Assembly (NCBI GenBank): GCA_003194525.1
Contig: NBIV01000033.1
Coordinates: forward strand, 248,001-312,000
DNA length: 64,000 bases
Direction of reading: 5' to 3'
DNA from: Gracilariopsis chorda
Taxonomy: Eukaryota > Rhodophyta > Florideophyceae > Gracilariales > Gracilariaceae
In this document: one piece after another, positions 19,615 through 31,374 of the stretch
Layout of the letters: every line of letters begins with the position of its first letter
Numbering within the stretch: the stretch's first letter is position 1
Translations under genes and position numbers: made by a program
Notes under the pieces: generated by a model
Told to the model about the DNA's origin: nothing
The model's input: only the letters and a program-made list of their open reading frames with translations
Databases searched by the model: none

Positions 19615-20011
19615 TGACGGGCCTTTTGCGCTGGCACGATGGTAAGCGTGTTCCGTACCGTATCCAACCCAAACAGTAGATTCGAAACCTGTAGGATAAT
19701 TAGTAGAGTAGAATAGAATATACTTAGAAGGCCAGAGCTGACAACAGCCTTCGTACGCAGCCGGATACGGACAACCGTATTACCCTTCACTGATAATCTT
19801 CAACTTGTGTGTCTGTTCTTTTGAGGTTAGAGACAGAGACGGTGCAGTAGCTACTGATCATCTACAATTTTTCTATCTGTTCTCTTCAGGGTAGAGACAA
19901 AGACGGTGCAGTAGCTATACTAAATAAGTTTTCTAACTACCGTAACACTCTGTTAGGTTCCACCCGTGCGGGAGCTCACGTGAAAGTAAGGCTTACAGCC
20001 ACACATATACA
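19615..20011 (-). repeat. 3' LTR of element D
   Basis: It is homologous to 48330-48662 along its length. A 64-bp segment is tandemly duplicated here (19790-19853 and 19854-19917) but single in the other LTR, which explains the length difference. A short purine-rich stretch adjoins its internal edge. Confidence 0.75.
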
Positions 20012-20452
20012 CTCCCTCCACAATTCATGGGAGCTGCAAACGGTGTCACATGCTTTCTGAGAAAACGAGCAAAGATAAAAACGATGCGGGTAGGCGGCTT
20101 TGTTTCCATCAATGATGCACAGAACTGAGTTTCGAACCCACGAGCTCCCGTGCGTCACCTGACACGTGGCGCAACTGGTATAAACACCAACCCATAACTT
20201 CCATGTGGACAGTAAGAACTGACCTGCGTCGACACACGTGAGTGCGCGGACGTGCTTAGCTGTGGTGCCCATCACGGGTGCCGCAGAGTTGAGCGGTCTG
20301 GCTATGCCGCATGAGAGAGGGTTCCCGTATTCTATGCCGTACGCCTCCCTTCTCACTTTTGCTCGTCAGAGTTAAAGCGTATATCCTTTGCCTCTCATGT
20401 CGAATCTCCTTTCAAAACCATAGAAAGAACGAGATGGTTTTGCGATAATCTT
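20012..20452 (-). other. 3' untranslated part of element D
   Basis: This holds no recognisable domain. It lies between the end of D's RNase H region and its 3' LTR. Confidence 0.5.
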
Positions 20453-20767
20453 CTAATCCAAACGAATAATAAACTGCACAGGTTTTACCTGCCACTTTCT
20501 TTGAAAGAAAACGTCCCAAAGCGGCGTTCGATCAGTCCGTTTGGTTAAGTGGTCTGTAAGATTTTGACGACTGAGAATGAAACCAATATCAGAACTTTGA
20601 CCCAATGGGTATCCTTCACGGGCAATAGTGATGTTTATCATTAGTCACTCCTCCGACATACGCAACCCCTTGTGAATAATGTCAAATATGGACTTCAAGT
20701 AAGTTAAGAGACGAACGGATAGCGGGCCACAACTTAATAAAAGTCCGAATTCAATGGATAGCGAATA
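20453..20767 (-). pseudogene. D: end of RNase H region
   Basis: The peptide pattern, including SRQNLTDHLTKRTDRTPLWD, fits the C-terminal end of copia polyproteins, where a conserved LAD-LTK motif is usual. The fossil is interrupted by element A next to it. Confidence 0.65.
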
Positions 20768-20772
20768 AACAG

Positions 20773-21600
20773 TGTGGTGCAATGCCCCAAAGGGGAAAAA
20801 ACACCGAAAGACGTTCGGGATCTTCCTCTCAAGAGGTGAACCCAGTTGGGTAGAGCCCTCCCAGAGGTGTCACGGCGAAGCCGGTTTGTAACACCAGGGA
20901 CACCTGTCGCGACTCGCGCAGGGGGGTGAAGGCGAAGAATCGGTATCCGCGTGAGCGGGGTGTGATCCTCAGTAGAGGTATGTTTCCACGTAAGTGGGGG
21001 TGTGTGAGCGGATGCGCACACGAGGGCCGCGGATAGCGGGAGGTGCTACCCTAAAAAGGGGAAAAAAGAAGGGCGAAGAGGAGGAAGAGAGGACGATGTG
21101 AGTCGCAAGAGCGACGAACGGATACGGCAATGCCGGTGGACAGGACTCCCTATACAGCGCGAAACACCAATATGATTGGAACAATTATACTCCCAAGGAT
21201 GGGCTTCTTTAGATGTGCAAGGGGGTTAGATGTCCCGTGGTTTACGGCGTTTCCCTCCAAGGAGGAGTAGAGTACGCGCGCAAGCGGCAACAACTAGAGC
21301 CAATTCCCCAGGTTGGGTTTCCTTGTTGGGGAAGGTTTACTGGGGCGATGGCAGTGCGCCGTCGCACTAAGTACTAGCTTCCCAACAATGGGTGTGAAAA
21401 TAAAAAATAATATTAACTAAAATACTCCACATTTCGTGGCAACATCCACTACTGTGGCCAACCGCCAATTGACCCAAAACCGTGTCCCACGTTTCCATAC
21501 CCACCATTGTGGGGCGTAGTTCATATACACACTACACAACCGATAATATCGGGAAAACGATCAAGTACCAGGAATCCCTCCCTGAGGGCGTTGCACTTCA
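20773..21600 (-). repeat. 3' LTR of chromovirus A
   Basis: It begins TGTGGTGCAATG and ends GCGTTGCACTTCA on +. The termini are extended imperfect inverted repeats (TGTGGTGCAA/TTGCACTTCA). It is about 96 percent identical by eye to the right LTR. Confidence 0.95.
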
Positions 21601-21613
21601 TATCCCCCCCCCT
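21601..21613 (-). promoter_or_regulatory. polypurine tract of chromovirus A
   Basis: On - it reads AGGGGGGGGATA immediately before the 3' LTR, the usual place for the plus-strand primer. Confidence 0.75.
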
Positions 21614-21657
21614 AAGACGGGAAAACGACCGCGGACGCAGAGGATTCCCAGACGAAA

Positions 21658-23445
21658 ATGGGTGATAAAAGCGCGTGCTCTGTCCCCGGTTCTCCGGTAA
21701 ATCCCTCTGCATCAGAGTCACCAAGCGCACAAACGACTACAACAGCCACCCTCGACAAAGAAGAAATGAACGACGACAACAACATCAACAACCACAGCCA
21801 ACCTCCGAGGCCTCTCGGGCGATACACCACCGGTTTCCGGTCAGTTCCTCTGCCTCAGGGCGATCGACATCCGGTAATACTGGGGAATATGGCTGCTGCA
21901 GCCGACCATCCCTTCGCACTACCACCTTCGGAGGGATCCTCCGGAACCGCTCCGGAATTCAACTGGCCAACCTACAACACCCTGGTGGGGCTCAACCCGA
22001 TGAATCGGAATCACGCGTCGCGCCTGCGCCTTGCCCCGTGGTTTCACCCGGTCGCTGTCCTCAATGAGAGATTGGTCACGGCTTATGCGGATGGCTCAGA
22101 CACCCTTTCGGGGGATCTGCCCAGAGAGGTCACCACATCGTGGGATTGGCGTCACCGGATTGCGATTCCGCGTCACCACCTCCGAAGGAATTTGGGCGAG
22201 ACCGTCGCTGCGGCGCAGACCGCGTTGACGCGCATGGCATACCAACGGCAGAGCCGGGCTCCATTCGATGTACCGGTCCCACCGGAGTTTGGCTTCGACG
22301 TTAGCTACTTCCGCACTCGCGGGGAGGTTGGGTACGGCGAGAACCTGTTCCGCCTCGAGACCCTCGCTTGGAGGAATTTCCCCGCAGCGCAGCAAGAAGC
22401 CCTTTGTTGGGAGCGAGCGATTATTCGGGCGGAGTTCAGGTACCCTCCCCGGCAATACCGGTCCAACTTTCTCCAAAACTTCATCCGCTACGACCGGCGT
22501 TGGCGATCCCGATTCGGGTATTTCATCCCGTACCAGAACGTGGAGATAGAGCGGATTGCGCCGCCTCACCGACTAGGTCGGTATGTAGCACTCCCCGAGT
22601 GGTGGCGCTTCCACGAAGCCTGCCGGGGGTGCTACATAGAACTCCCGCCGGTACTTACGTACCTCGGTTCGCTGCTCATGCAGGATCCCCGGTCGGGGTT
22701 GTGGTCCGTAGTGGTTACGGAGTGGGCGGCCCGCACTGCGGCTTAAACCCTCAACGAGGCGTACGACCAGTATCGTCTCTGGTTCCTTCAATCGCGTGTG
22801 CGGGCAGCGATCCGAAACCTGGATCTTCGCATCCCCCTTGGGGGCCAGGCCAACAATGAAGAGTTCCTCCAATTACTTGGGTACATCAACACCGTTAGCT
22901 GGAGTGAGGTCCCGCTGGAGCAAAGCGGTCGTCTGGATGGCGGCAGCGGTAACACCGGTGGTCCGGGACTCGGTAGAAACACTGCCCTTGCGGGGGATTT
23001 TATCTACTTTGACCCCTGGGAGGTCCGGGAAATTTCCCCCGAGGAGGCGCGCGAGCTTCGCGATACGCCCCGGCATGTGCCATAAGACCACCCTGTTGGG
23101 TACGTCGATTCTGACGACTACTACCGCGCATACGGCGGGGATGACCCAATGCTCGATAACGAACCGGAAGAACCCGGGGAGATGGACGTAGAGGAAACCG
23201 GCGCTAGCGCGGAACCTTTCCCAGAGGGGGTATCTCCGGCCGAGCCGCCTGCTGACCCTTCGGCAGCAAGTTCCGGACCTTCTATCCCCAGCGGGGGGAC
23301 AGCGAATGAAAACGAGATCATCGCACGTTTTCTGCGGGGTGCCGGTCTTAGCGCTGCCGAGGTATCGGGGGATGTCACCACCATGGACGACGCCTGGGCC
23401 TACCGCCTCGCTGGTGGTTACGCCCCGGGCAACGGCGAAGAGTGA
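21658..23445 (+). pseudogene. A: conserved antisense gene next to the 3' LTR
   Basis: About 595 codons on the strand opposite gag-pol begin 58 bp from the LTR. The protein aligns along its length with the intact 620-residue antisense product of element C. Shared blocks include APWFHP, WRxRIA, RGEVGYGENL (C: YGEVSYCENL), RAEFRY, RSRFGYFIPYQNVEIERI, EWAAR, LDLRIPLG and FYFDPWEV-like. No known domain, signal peptide or membrane segment is seen; it is Trp/Tyr/Arg-rich in the core, with acidic, low-complexity ends. About two breaks. The function is unknown. Confidence 0.8.
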
Positions 23446-23639
23446 GCCCCTTTTGTCCAGTTTCCTGGTGTTCCTTCCCTGGCTTTGCCAGTTAGTGTAG
23501 TGTAGTATTGTGGGGAGCTAGCTGCTCCCTTGAATAAACTTTCCCGTTTAGAACGGTGCTTCTCGGTTGAGTTCCCCGTCTTCGACGGACCTTGCCTTGT
23601 TATCCTTTCCTATCGCTCCCCGCTCGCGCTGCAACGTTA

Positions 23640-24385
23640 CCCAACTTGGGCATTAACCAGCGTGGCTGGGGCTGAGTTCCCGTTTGACGGTGGTATCGCA
23701 GGACCTGCGACCGTGGGAGGTGTTCCATTGGCTTCCACGTATCCCCAATGGGGTCGTACCCGAACCAGCGGACGCGGTATTGTAGAATACCATCCTGGTC
23801 CCAGGTGTGTCCGGCAAGTCAGTCTACTACGAACTCTCGTTCGTAGACCTGCCGGCCGTGCCGCGTGGTGGTTGTACGTCCTTGCGGGGGCTGCCCGCTG
23901 TGCGGTATAATGTCCCTTAGCAGGGTGTTCGGCGATAACTCCGGCGTTGCCGTGCACTGTGATAGCGGCCGCTGCTCATGCGGGAAGATATCCCTCAAGA
24001 GGGTGTGTGGTGCCACGGTTTTCACCGGCAAGTCATTCCCCATTTGGGCAGGTTCATTTCCGCTTTCGCGGTATTGCGGGCGAACCGCCAGTCGGCGGGG
24101 GACTTGGGCTCCGCCTTCTCGGTTGAGATCACGAACCGCGAGTTTGCGGGAAGATGACCGCTCCTGCGGAATCGACATTTCCACAATCTCCTGGGGGGTC
24201 CCGTGCGACACGGTGATTGGCTGGCAAACCGCCTCCCTGCCAGGCGCACGAGCGCTCCGCACCATACGTTCCGGCGATGCCGTGGTGTACCCGGCTACTG
24301 ACGGGTTGCCTGGGGCTAACTCCGGTACACCGGTATTTTGGTCAAAATTCCCCTTTGGGGGGTGCCGGGCAGGTGCCGATGACAC
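23640..24385 (-). pseudogene. A: integrase tail with chromodomain
   Basis: A low-complexity Pro/Arg/Thr-rich linker leads to a chromodomain (about 23650-23825). It has the aromatic and acidic signature YEREFVVD, YRVRWFGYDPIGDTWKP and HLPRSQVLRYH. Chromodomains in this clade steer integration to marked chromatin. This part is broken. Confidence 0.8.
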
Positions 24386-24390
24386 CCTTT

Positions 24391-27300
24391 TCAGGGGCTT
24401 GGCCGCTTAGTGCGGTGCACCGTCTCCACGCGGAGGAGCAGCGTCCGGTATGACCGGTTTCGAGCGTGCGATGGCGTGCGCTTTTTCCGAGTTCCTCGGT
24501 TCTTCCCCGCAGCGTTGCGGGAGGTGGCGCAAATTATTCCCCGGAACGGGGGCTTCAATTCCGTTGACGACGGGAGGTGTTTCCGGCGCTTGCGGGCCAG
24601 GGCCTGAAGCTTCGGCTGCGGCTTGGCTGCCTTTTTCCCCAGGTTGGGTGTGGGGATTTCCCAGCGGCGCTGGTGTATATGGGCTCCTCTTCTCCGCAGG
24701 GCGCGGGTCTGATCGACCCGATTGAACCGCTTCCGCGGGGACTTCCGCCAACGGCGGCTTCGAGGCATCGCTCTGCCCAGGGGATTGGGGGCAATCGTCA
24801 CCATACTCCCGTAACGGGGATCCCTCCCTGACAGGGGTGTGCGGTAGCTGCGTTTCAACTTCCCGTTGCGACGGCGATATCGTTCCTCGAAAACCAGTGT
24901 TCTCCTCCCCCTTCTTAGACGCAGCGGCGGGATAAGGGATAATATTCCCCGCCTGGCGGGGGTAAATTCGCGCCAGGGGGCGGGTGCTGAGAGGCCCAAA
25001 TTACCCGGCTGAGCCGGTGAGTCTGACAGGGTCGGTAGGTCTGAGAGTCCCCGGCTGGGGTGTGGTAGTACCGTAGGCCTAGTACTCCCGGAGGATTCCG
25101 GTGTTGCAGAGTCCGTAGAAACGGGATGTTCTGAATCCAGGATTACCTCTGAGGAGGGAGGGGGGGCGAGTACGACACGATCGCGGGAGATCCGCTCGTG
25201 TGCTCCACCTATCTCTACAACGACAGTGTCGGCATTAACAGAGATGACCTTGAAGGGTCCATCCGCCACAGGCGGGAGTTTGTGACGCTTCTCCCGTTCC
25301 GGGTTGTAGTACTTTTTCCTAATGAAGACGTAGTTATTTGCCCGAATCGGGGGGGTCTTTCCTCGCAAGCGAGCGTCAAAATCCCGCTTGTAAGCGGCTT
25401 GGGCCCGTGCCATCGACATCCGCGCAGCGGGGAACAGCTTGGAAAGCCATTGCTTCCATTGCTGCCGGTAGATACCCACAGATGGGAAATTGTCCAAGGT
25501 AGCTTGGGGTTCCAGCGCCACAGGCGGGGGTGTTCTAGATAGAACCAACTCGAATGGCAAAACTCCGGTAGTCCGGTGTACCTGCGTATTGTACGCTTAG
25601 GTTACCGCATCAGCGTACATGTCCCAGTTCTTTGGGTGGTCTGCGACGTAGGAACGTAACGCCGCGAGTAACGTCCGGTTAAACCGTTCAACTTGCCCAT
25701 TACACTGGGGTGGTAGGTAGTCGTGAACAAGTTCTTGACATCCAGGATGCGACAAACATCCTGGAAGAACTTGCTCACGAACTGTTTCCCGTTATCGGAG
25801 AGCACCTCCACAGGGGGACCGTAGACAAAAATCCAGTGCGTCACCAGAGCCTGGGCCACTGTGAGAGCGGTTATCCTCCGAAGAGGGACAGTCCGTACCA
25901 GCTTAGAAAAGCGGTCGGTAATGACAAGTAGAAACTTGTTTCCACGTTTCGTGGTGAGTAGTGGTCCGAGAATATCGATCGCGATAAACTCGAGCGGCGC
26001 CCTTGCGGGGAATAGTTTCATCTTCTTCGCATTTTTGCGGAGCTTGACGCGATTCTTCGCGCATTCGCTACAAAACCGCACGGTTGCGTAGCAATCCACG
26101 GCCATTGCGGGCCAATAGAAATCCCTTCGCAGGGTTAGGTAGAGTTTCCTCCCACCTGGGTGACCTCCAATGGGGGCGTAGTGTGATAGATGTAACACCC
26201 GCGACTGCAGGGAATGAGGTACCACAATCTGTGGGCGGGCTTCGACCTTCCTTACGAGGTAGTCTTTGTCGTTTACCCCGAAAGGGAGATCTTCACCACC
26301 GTTAAGACGGGCACGAATCCTCGTACAGAATGGGTCGCCGAATTGTTCTCGGATCATTTCTTCCGGTGATACCGGTACAAAGTTTCCCGGTAACGGGTTC
26401 TTAGATTCATCTCGCGATGCGAGTAGTTCGTCAAAGTCAGCATCCTCGTCCCAGTTTTCTGGCCCAGCCTCGACGGCACATTCCGGATCATCCGGGTCTA
26501 TGGCCATGAAACATGGGACTTCATCATCCTCCGTTGGGAGTGCTTCCCCGCTTGTGGGTAACCGCGAAAAAGCGTCGGCCTGGGTGTTCTGCGCACCCTT
26601 TTTATAAATGACTTGAAAGTCATATTCCGCGAGGCGGAGTCTCCAGCGCATGAGGCGTCCCAATGGGTCGGAGATATTCATCAACCACCTCAATGAGGAA
26701 TGATCCGTGTACAAGGTGAAGTGAATTCCCATAAGGTAGGGGCGCAGAGTGGTCATCGCCCATACGATGGCGAGGCACTCTGTCTCCGATACGGAGTAGT
26801 TCCGCTCATGAACATTGAGCGAACGTGACCAATAACCAATTGGATGTCGTTCCCCCTCGGGGGTGGTTTGAAAAAGAGCACACCCGACTTGGTAGTCGCT
26901 CGAGTCCGTATCTACGGAGTATGTCAACCCAACTTTTGGGAGATGTAGGATTGGTGCTGATGTGAAAGCCTCCTTCAAGGAGTTAAAAGCTTCCGATTGC
27001 TCGGGCGTAAATGTTCCCAGTTTTGGGGGGTTCCCCTTTCGCAACAACGCGTTCAGGGGCGCCGCGGTATCCGAAAAGTTCGGGATAGACCGTCGATAGA
27101 CTTTGACCAGCCCCAAAAAGGAGCGCAGTTCCATTTGAGTACGGGGCTCTTTTGCCTCAACGAGGGATTTGACTCGAGCTTTCTCGATTGCTAACCGTCC
27201 AGGACGGATAATGTGACCCAGATACTTCACAGTATCTGTGAAAAACTCGCATTTCCTCAACTTGAGGGTAATTTCCGCATCGCGGAGTACGGTCAGCACG

Positions 27301-29078
27301 TCTTGGACGTGAGTGAGATGGTCGTCCAACGAGTTGGAGAAGATGATAATATCATCAAGGTAGACCAGACAACTCCGCCACTTAAAGCGGTTGAGTAGAA
27401 TATCTACTGCACGCTGAAAGGTGGCGGGGGCGTTGGTTAACGCAAATGGCATCCGCTTGAAGCGGTATGTTCCTGCGTGGCAGGTGAATGCGGTTTTGTC
27501 GCGATCCTCGTGTCTGACAGGTACTTGCCAATATCCCCAATTGGCATCAAGGGCCATGAACACGGTGGCGTCTCCAAGGGAGTGAATGCACTCGTCCATA
27601 CGAGGGATGGGGTACGTGTCCCTAACGTTCATGGTAACGAGCCGGCGATAGTCGACACAGAACCTCCAGGTTCCGTCGGCCTTTAAAGCCAGTACAACTG
27701 GGGATGCCCAGGGTGATTGAGCGGGCTCAATCACACCTGCGCGGAGCATCTTGTCCACTTAGGACTGCTCCTCTTCCCGAGCTTTCGGACCTGCCCTGTA
27801 AGGGGGTTGTGAAACCGTTCGCGCACCGGGGAATAAATCGATCCAGGGTTCCGTTGCGTTAATCTCGCCAAGCGAGCCATCCCACATTGTGGTGAATTCC
27901 CGTAACATGGTACGGAGTTTGTCGCGGTGCGACTCTGGCACGTGGCTAAAGTCCAGCGCTTCAAGTGCCTTTTCCGGATCAATCCGGTCGTTGATCGATG
28001 GAGCATTGTCCTGTGGAACAGGTGTGGTTCGCAATTCCGAGTTACTCGGTATGTTCGACGCTGAAGTAGTGGTTTCCTCCCCCTCCTTAGACTTGACGTC
28101 TTCGGACGGCGGAGCGAACTCCTCAGAAGAGGTGGTAACTCCGAGTACATCGGCGGCTGTCATCTTTGTTGGCAGCATTCCCATAGGATGGGGGGTTACA
28201 CTCCCAATTACTTGGTGTTTTACCAGATACTGGGGGTGTTTGCGAAGGTCGGCAACCAATATCCGGAAAGGAACATCCGAGGAAATGGAGACAATTCCAT
28301 TAGCCAGCGCCAGCTGGGATTTCTCGTACAACGAGGCGAGGGGTTGTATAACCCTAAGACCGTGTTGACGGGAATTTACCTGCACCCAGACTTGGGACTC
28401 AGCCGGTATAGAAACCGAGGCAGCGACGCGGAGCTTGGCGGACTCGCGGGACGCGGGCGGTGGTTCCTGCGCAGCAGGGAGCGGAACTTGTTTCCGAGAG
28501 GACCGCTTTAGCGGGCGGCGAACAATCGGAACCGACGATCCGTCGTCAAGTTCTACACGCCTGAGGCGGGGCCTGATTGCGTCGACAAATCTGTCGCAGT
28601 AATCACATCCCAGTATCACTGGTGCTGCCAATGAACGGCAAACGATGAAGTCCAACTTCACCACAGAGGTACCAAGTCTCACGACGAGGTCCACTGTGCC
28701 CACTGTTTGTAACGGATTGTTGTTCGCATCCGAAATGTCGGGGACCGCGTCAGAGCGGACACGCGACCGCACAAGCGGGGGTAACAATGATTCCACAACA
28801 AAGTTGGGGCCTGCACCTGTATCCAGGACGGTGAGAAACCTCACCATAAACTGGGGATCGAGGCCAAGGTCGGCATAGACCTTATAATTGTGCTTGGCCA
28901 AGACCAAGACTCTACCGGGAATCCGGGGATTTTTATTCCGTATCCACGGGCGACGCAACACACCGAGGTGCGCAGAGTCCGCGTCAGCGGTGTCTTTCCT
29001 CGACAGGACTTTCACCGGGGAGCGAGGCGAGGACGCCTCGGGCGCCAACAGCCTCGTTCTTGAGGACGCCTCTCCCAA
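24391..29078 (-). pseudogene. A: pol region (protease, RT, RNase H, integrase)
   Basis: From right to left: an aspartic protease with DTGAGPNF, a reverse transcriptase with LVYLDDIIIFS, an RNase H with DTDSSDYQVG and TDHSSLRWL, and an integrase with an H-H-C-C zinc finger (HLSHYAPIGGHPGG, CSECAKN) and a catalytic core including AIDILGPL and LSDNGKQF. The RT-RNase H-integrase order is that of Ty3/gypsy. The region is long and readable, with a few breaks. Confidence 0.93.
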
Positions 29079-29275
29079 AGGGGAGACTCCCTCAGTTAGT
29101 TTTCCGCCTTCGGCGGTGGGTTGGTTTCCTCGACAACGAGTGCTTCATCCCGTTGACGGGGGTTTCTATCCGCATAAGCGGGGGTTGCAACGGATGGTTG
29201 CGTGATCTCCCGAATCGGGGTGTATGAAGCTTGCCGCGCACGCGGGGTCTGTGGTAGGGCTTTGGAAAAGTCCGT

Positions 29276-31270
29276 TTAAGCACGGAGGTAAGAAGCCGTC
29301 GGGACGGAACGTTTCTCCTCTGGAGGGAGGGCCTCATAATTTGCCACCACCTTGGCCATATCCTTCAGTGAACAAATACACTGAGGTGAGGTATGGCCAT
29401 GGGCATAGCACAGGTGGCAAATGAGAGCCAATACTGCGACACGCGGATTATTATTCCGAGTCTCGGAGAAGCGAACCGCAGGGCGGGTGTCAGTCCATCC
29501 AGGCCGTTGATAACGGGATTGACCGTTTGAAAACGGGAGTCGTTGGGGTTGAACCCGACTGTTACCACCGTAAAAAACGGGGTCTTCCGTTCCCGTATCA
29601 CGGGTCATCTCCGTCGTTGACGGCAAATCACTGGTGGGTATCGACACACCATCCTCCTGCACTAAATGCACGGTATCAAATCCCTGTGCAGGGTTCCCAT
29701 CCGCAGTCAGCGGGATTGAGGAAGCTTCGCTTTCTAGCAACAACGCCTTGGCGGATTTAGACCGATTGTTCGGAGTTCTTGCACGAAGTGCATCCCCTTC
29801 CGCTCGGGCGTGTTGGACCAGCTCGAGATAGGTGATCCTCCGCTTGTCCTCCCGATAACGGGTAACTAAACTCCGTATTGCCGGGTCAAGACCATCGATG
29901 AACATGGTACTGCGATCCCCAGCGGGGTATACGTTACCACATCTGTGGAAAGCCTTGTTAAGGCGCACCAAGTAATCGGTCTCGGTCTCTCCAGCACGCT
30001 GGCGTGTATCTAGCAAAGCGAGGATAGCCTGCTGAATAGCGGTGTTTGTGGCGTAGGAGCGCAGAAGATACTGCACAGCCTCCGGCCAGCAAGTAACTCC
30101 TCCCTCGGAGGCACGAGAAAATCCTCTGACAGAGTTGTATTTGTCCTCCGCCACTCCCCGTAAGAAATACAGTAAAGCCAAATAGGCTTGTCCCTCATTC
30201 ATACCGACGATATCGGCCTCCACTACAAAGCGGGATAGGAAATCCAGTACTAGTACTGGGTCCTCTCCAGTAAAATACTGGTTGCGGAGCGAGAGCTGCA
30301 TTCGCTTAATGCATTCTCGTACCTTTCCCGTACCACGGGGCGTGCGTCCAAGTGACGAGTCTTCGAGCCGGTAGTACCGGTATGATAAAAGCTTCCGGTA
30401 ATCCGGGTTTGTCGGTTTCAATTCCCGGAGACCGGGGTGTCTTCTCCCCTTTTGGCGGGTTTGGACCACACCTTCAGTGGCCGATGACCGCTTCGAGCGG
30501 GAGGAGTAGCCTCGCTTCTCGTCCTCCGAGTCGGAGTGCGAGGAGCTCGAGCTAACCGAATGGTTTCGGGATGAGTCCAACGATGTCGAAGAATCGGAGT
30601 CCGAATATTTTCGGTGGTGTTTCCGTCGATGACGGCGTTTCTTCTTCCCAGCAAGCTGGTTGTTGTGCGATGCCTCATTTACCGGATCATCCGGGGATGG
30701 TTTGTCCATGACGACGAACTGCTCCAGCGTCTCCGGGCGGGCACCAATCCGATCAAATCGGGCTTCAACTCCTTCGATGAAGGTGGCGGGTTGTCCCGAA
30801 CTCTCCAACACGGGGTTGACGTCAGACCGTAAAATACGGAGTTCCTCGGCGACCTCCTTTACAGGGGTTGCCGAGACCACCTCTTGGAGGGATTTTAGTT
30901 CCCGTAAAAGGGTGTCATGGGCGGTCCACAGAGCGCGGACCTGGGATTCCAGGGAAGTACCCTGGATGGTGTTATCGCCCGTTCCACGGGGACTTGAAGC
31001 CGCGACAGCGGGAGCAGGCCGGGGTGCCTGGGGCACTGCGGCAACAGCCGGAGTCGATGCTGCATTCCCCTGCGGGGGTGATAACGAGGGAAAAAGGAGG
31101 TTCCGGGCTTCCCGGTCGGGGGTATCATTCCGCGATGAGGCGGCGCCAGTACGGCTGGAACTTGTCCATATAAGAATACGGGGTACGAACCGAACTTCGG
31201 AAGTGTCCGCGTTGTCGCGGGAGCGACTACGCGTAACCACTGGCTCCGCATCGGAGGGATTTTTCGACAT
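29276..31270 (-). CDS. A: Gag, open frame of 664 residues
   Basis: The Gag is open throughout. An Arg/Ser-rich N-terminal region is followed by the capsid-like core (GLRELKPTNPDYRKLLSYRY to RKAFHRCGN-like blocks) and, near the C-terminus, a zinc knuckle CHLCYAHGHTSPQC (CX2CX4HX4C). The family's Gag packages the element RNA. It is homologous to the Gag of elements B and C. Confidence 0.88.
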   Translation of the reverse strand: MSKNPSDAEPVVTRSRSRDNADTSEVRFVPRILIWTSSSRTGAASSRNDTPDREARNLLFPSLSPPQGNAASTPAVAAVPQAPRPAPAVAASSPRGTGDNTIQGTSLESQVRALWTAHDTLLRELKSLQEVVSATPVKEVAEELRILRSDVNPVLESSGQPATFIEGVEARFDRIGARPETLEQFVVMDKPSPDDPVNEASHNNQLAGKKKRRHRRKHHRKYSDSDSSTSLDSSRNHSVSSSSSHSDSEDEKRGYSSRSKRSSATEGVVQTRQKGRRHPGLRELKPTNPDYRKLLSYRYYRLEDSSLGRTPRGTGKVRECIKRMQLSLRNQYFTGEDPVLVLDFLSRFVVEADIVGMNEGQAYLALLYFLRGVAEDKYNSVRGFSRASEGGVTCWPEAVQYLLRSYATNTAIQQAILALLDTRQRAGETETDYLVRLNKAFHRCGNVYPAGDRSTMFIDGLDPAIRSLVTRYREDKRRITYLELVQHARAEGDALRARTPNNRSKSAKALLLESEASSIPLTADGNPAQGFDTVHLVQEDGVSIPTSDLPSTTEMTRDTGTEDPVFYGGNSRVQPQRLPFSNGQSRYQRPGWTDTRPAVRFSETRNNNPRVAVLALICHLCYAHGHTSPQCICSLKDMAKVVANYEALPPEEKRSVPTASYLRA

Positions 31271-31351
31271 GAGAAAATACCGTTACGACGGGAACGATCA
31301 CGGAACTTCCGGTAAATAAAAACAAACCTCGTAAGAGGGAAAACAAAAACC

Positions 31352-31371
31352 GATTCTAAGTCAGGAGACCA
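31352..31371 (-). promoter_or_regulatory. primer-binding site of chromovirus A
   Basis: On - it reads TGGTCTCCTGACTTAGAATC, three bases inside the 5' LTR. Near-identical sites occur at the same place in B (43790-43807) and C (51019-51038). The tRNA was not identified. Confidence 0.75.
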
Positions 31372-31374
31372 CTT

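Noticed and set aside
22096-22569. - strand ORF opposite the antisense gene of A, as an alternative sense-strand gene
   Set aside because: Its protein is not conserved in C, while the + frame is, so the + frame is the real one.
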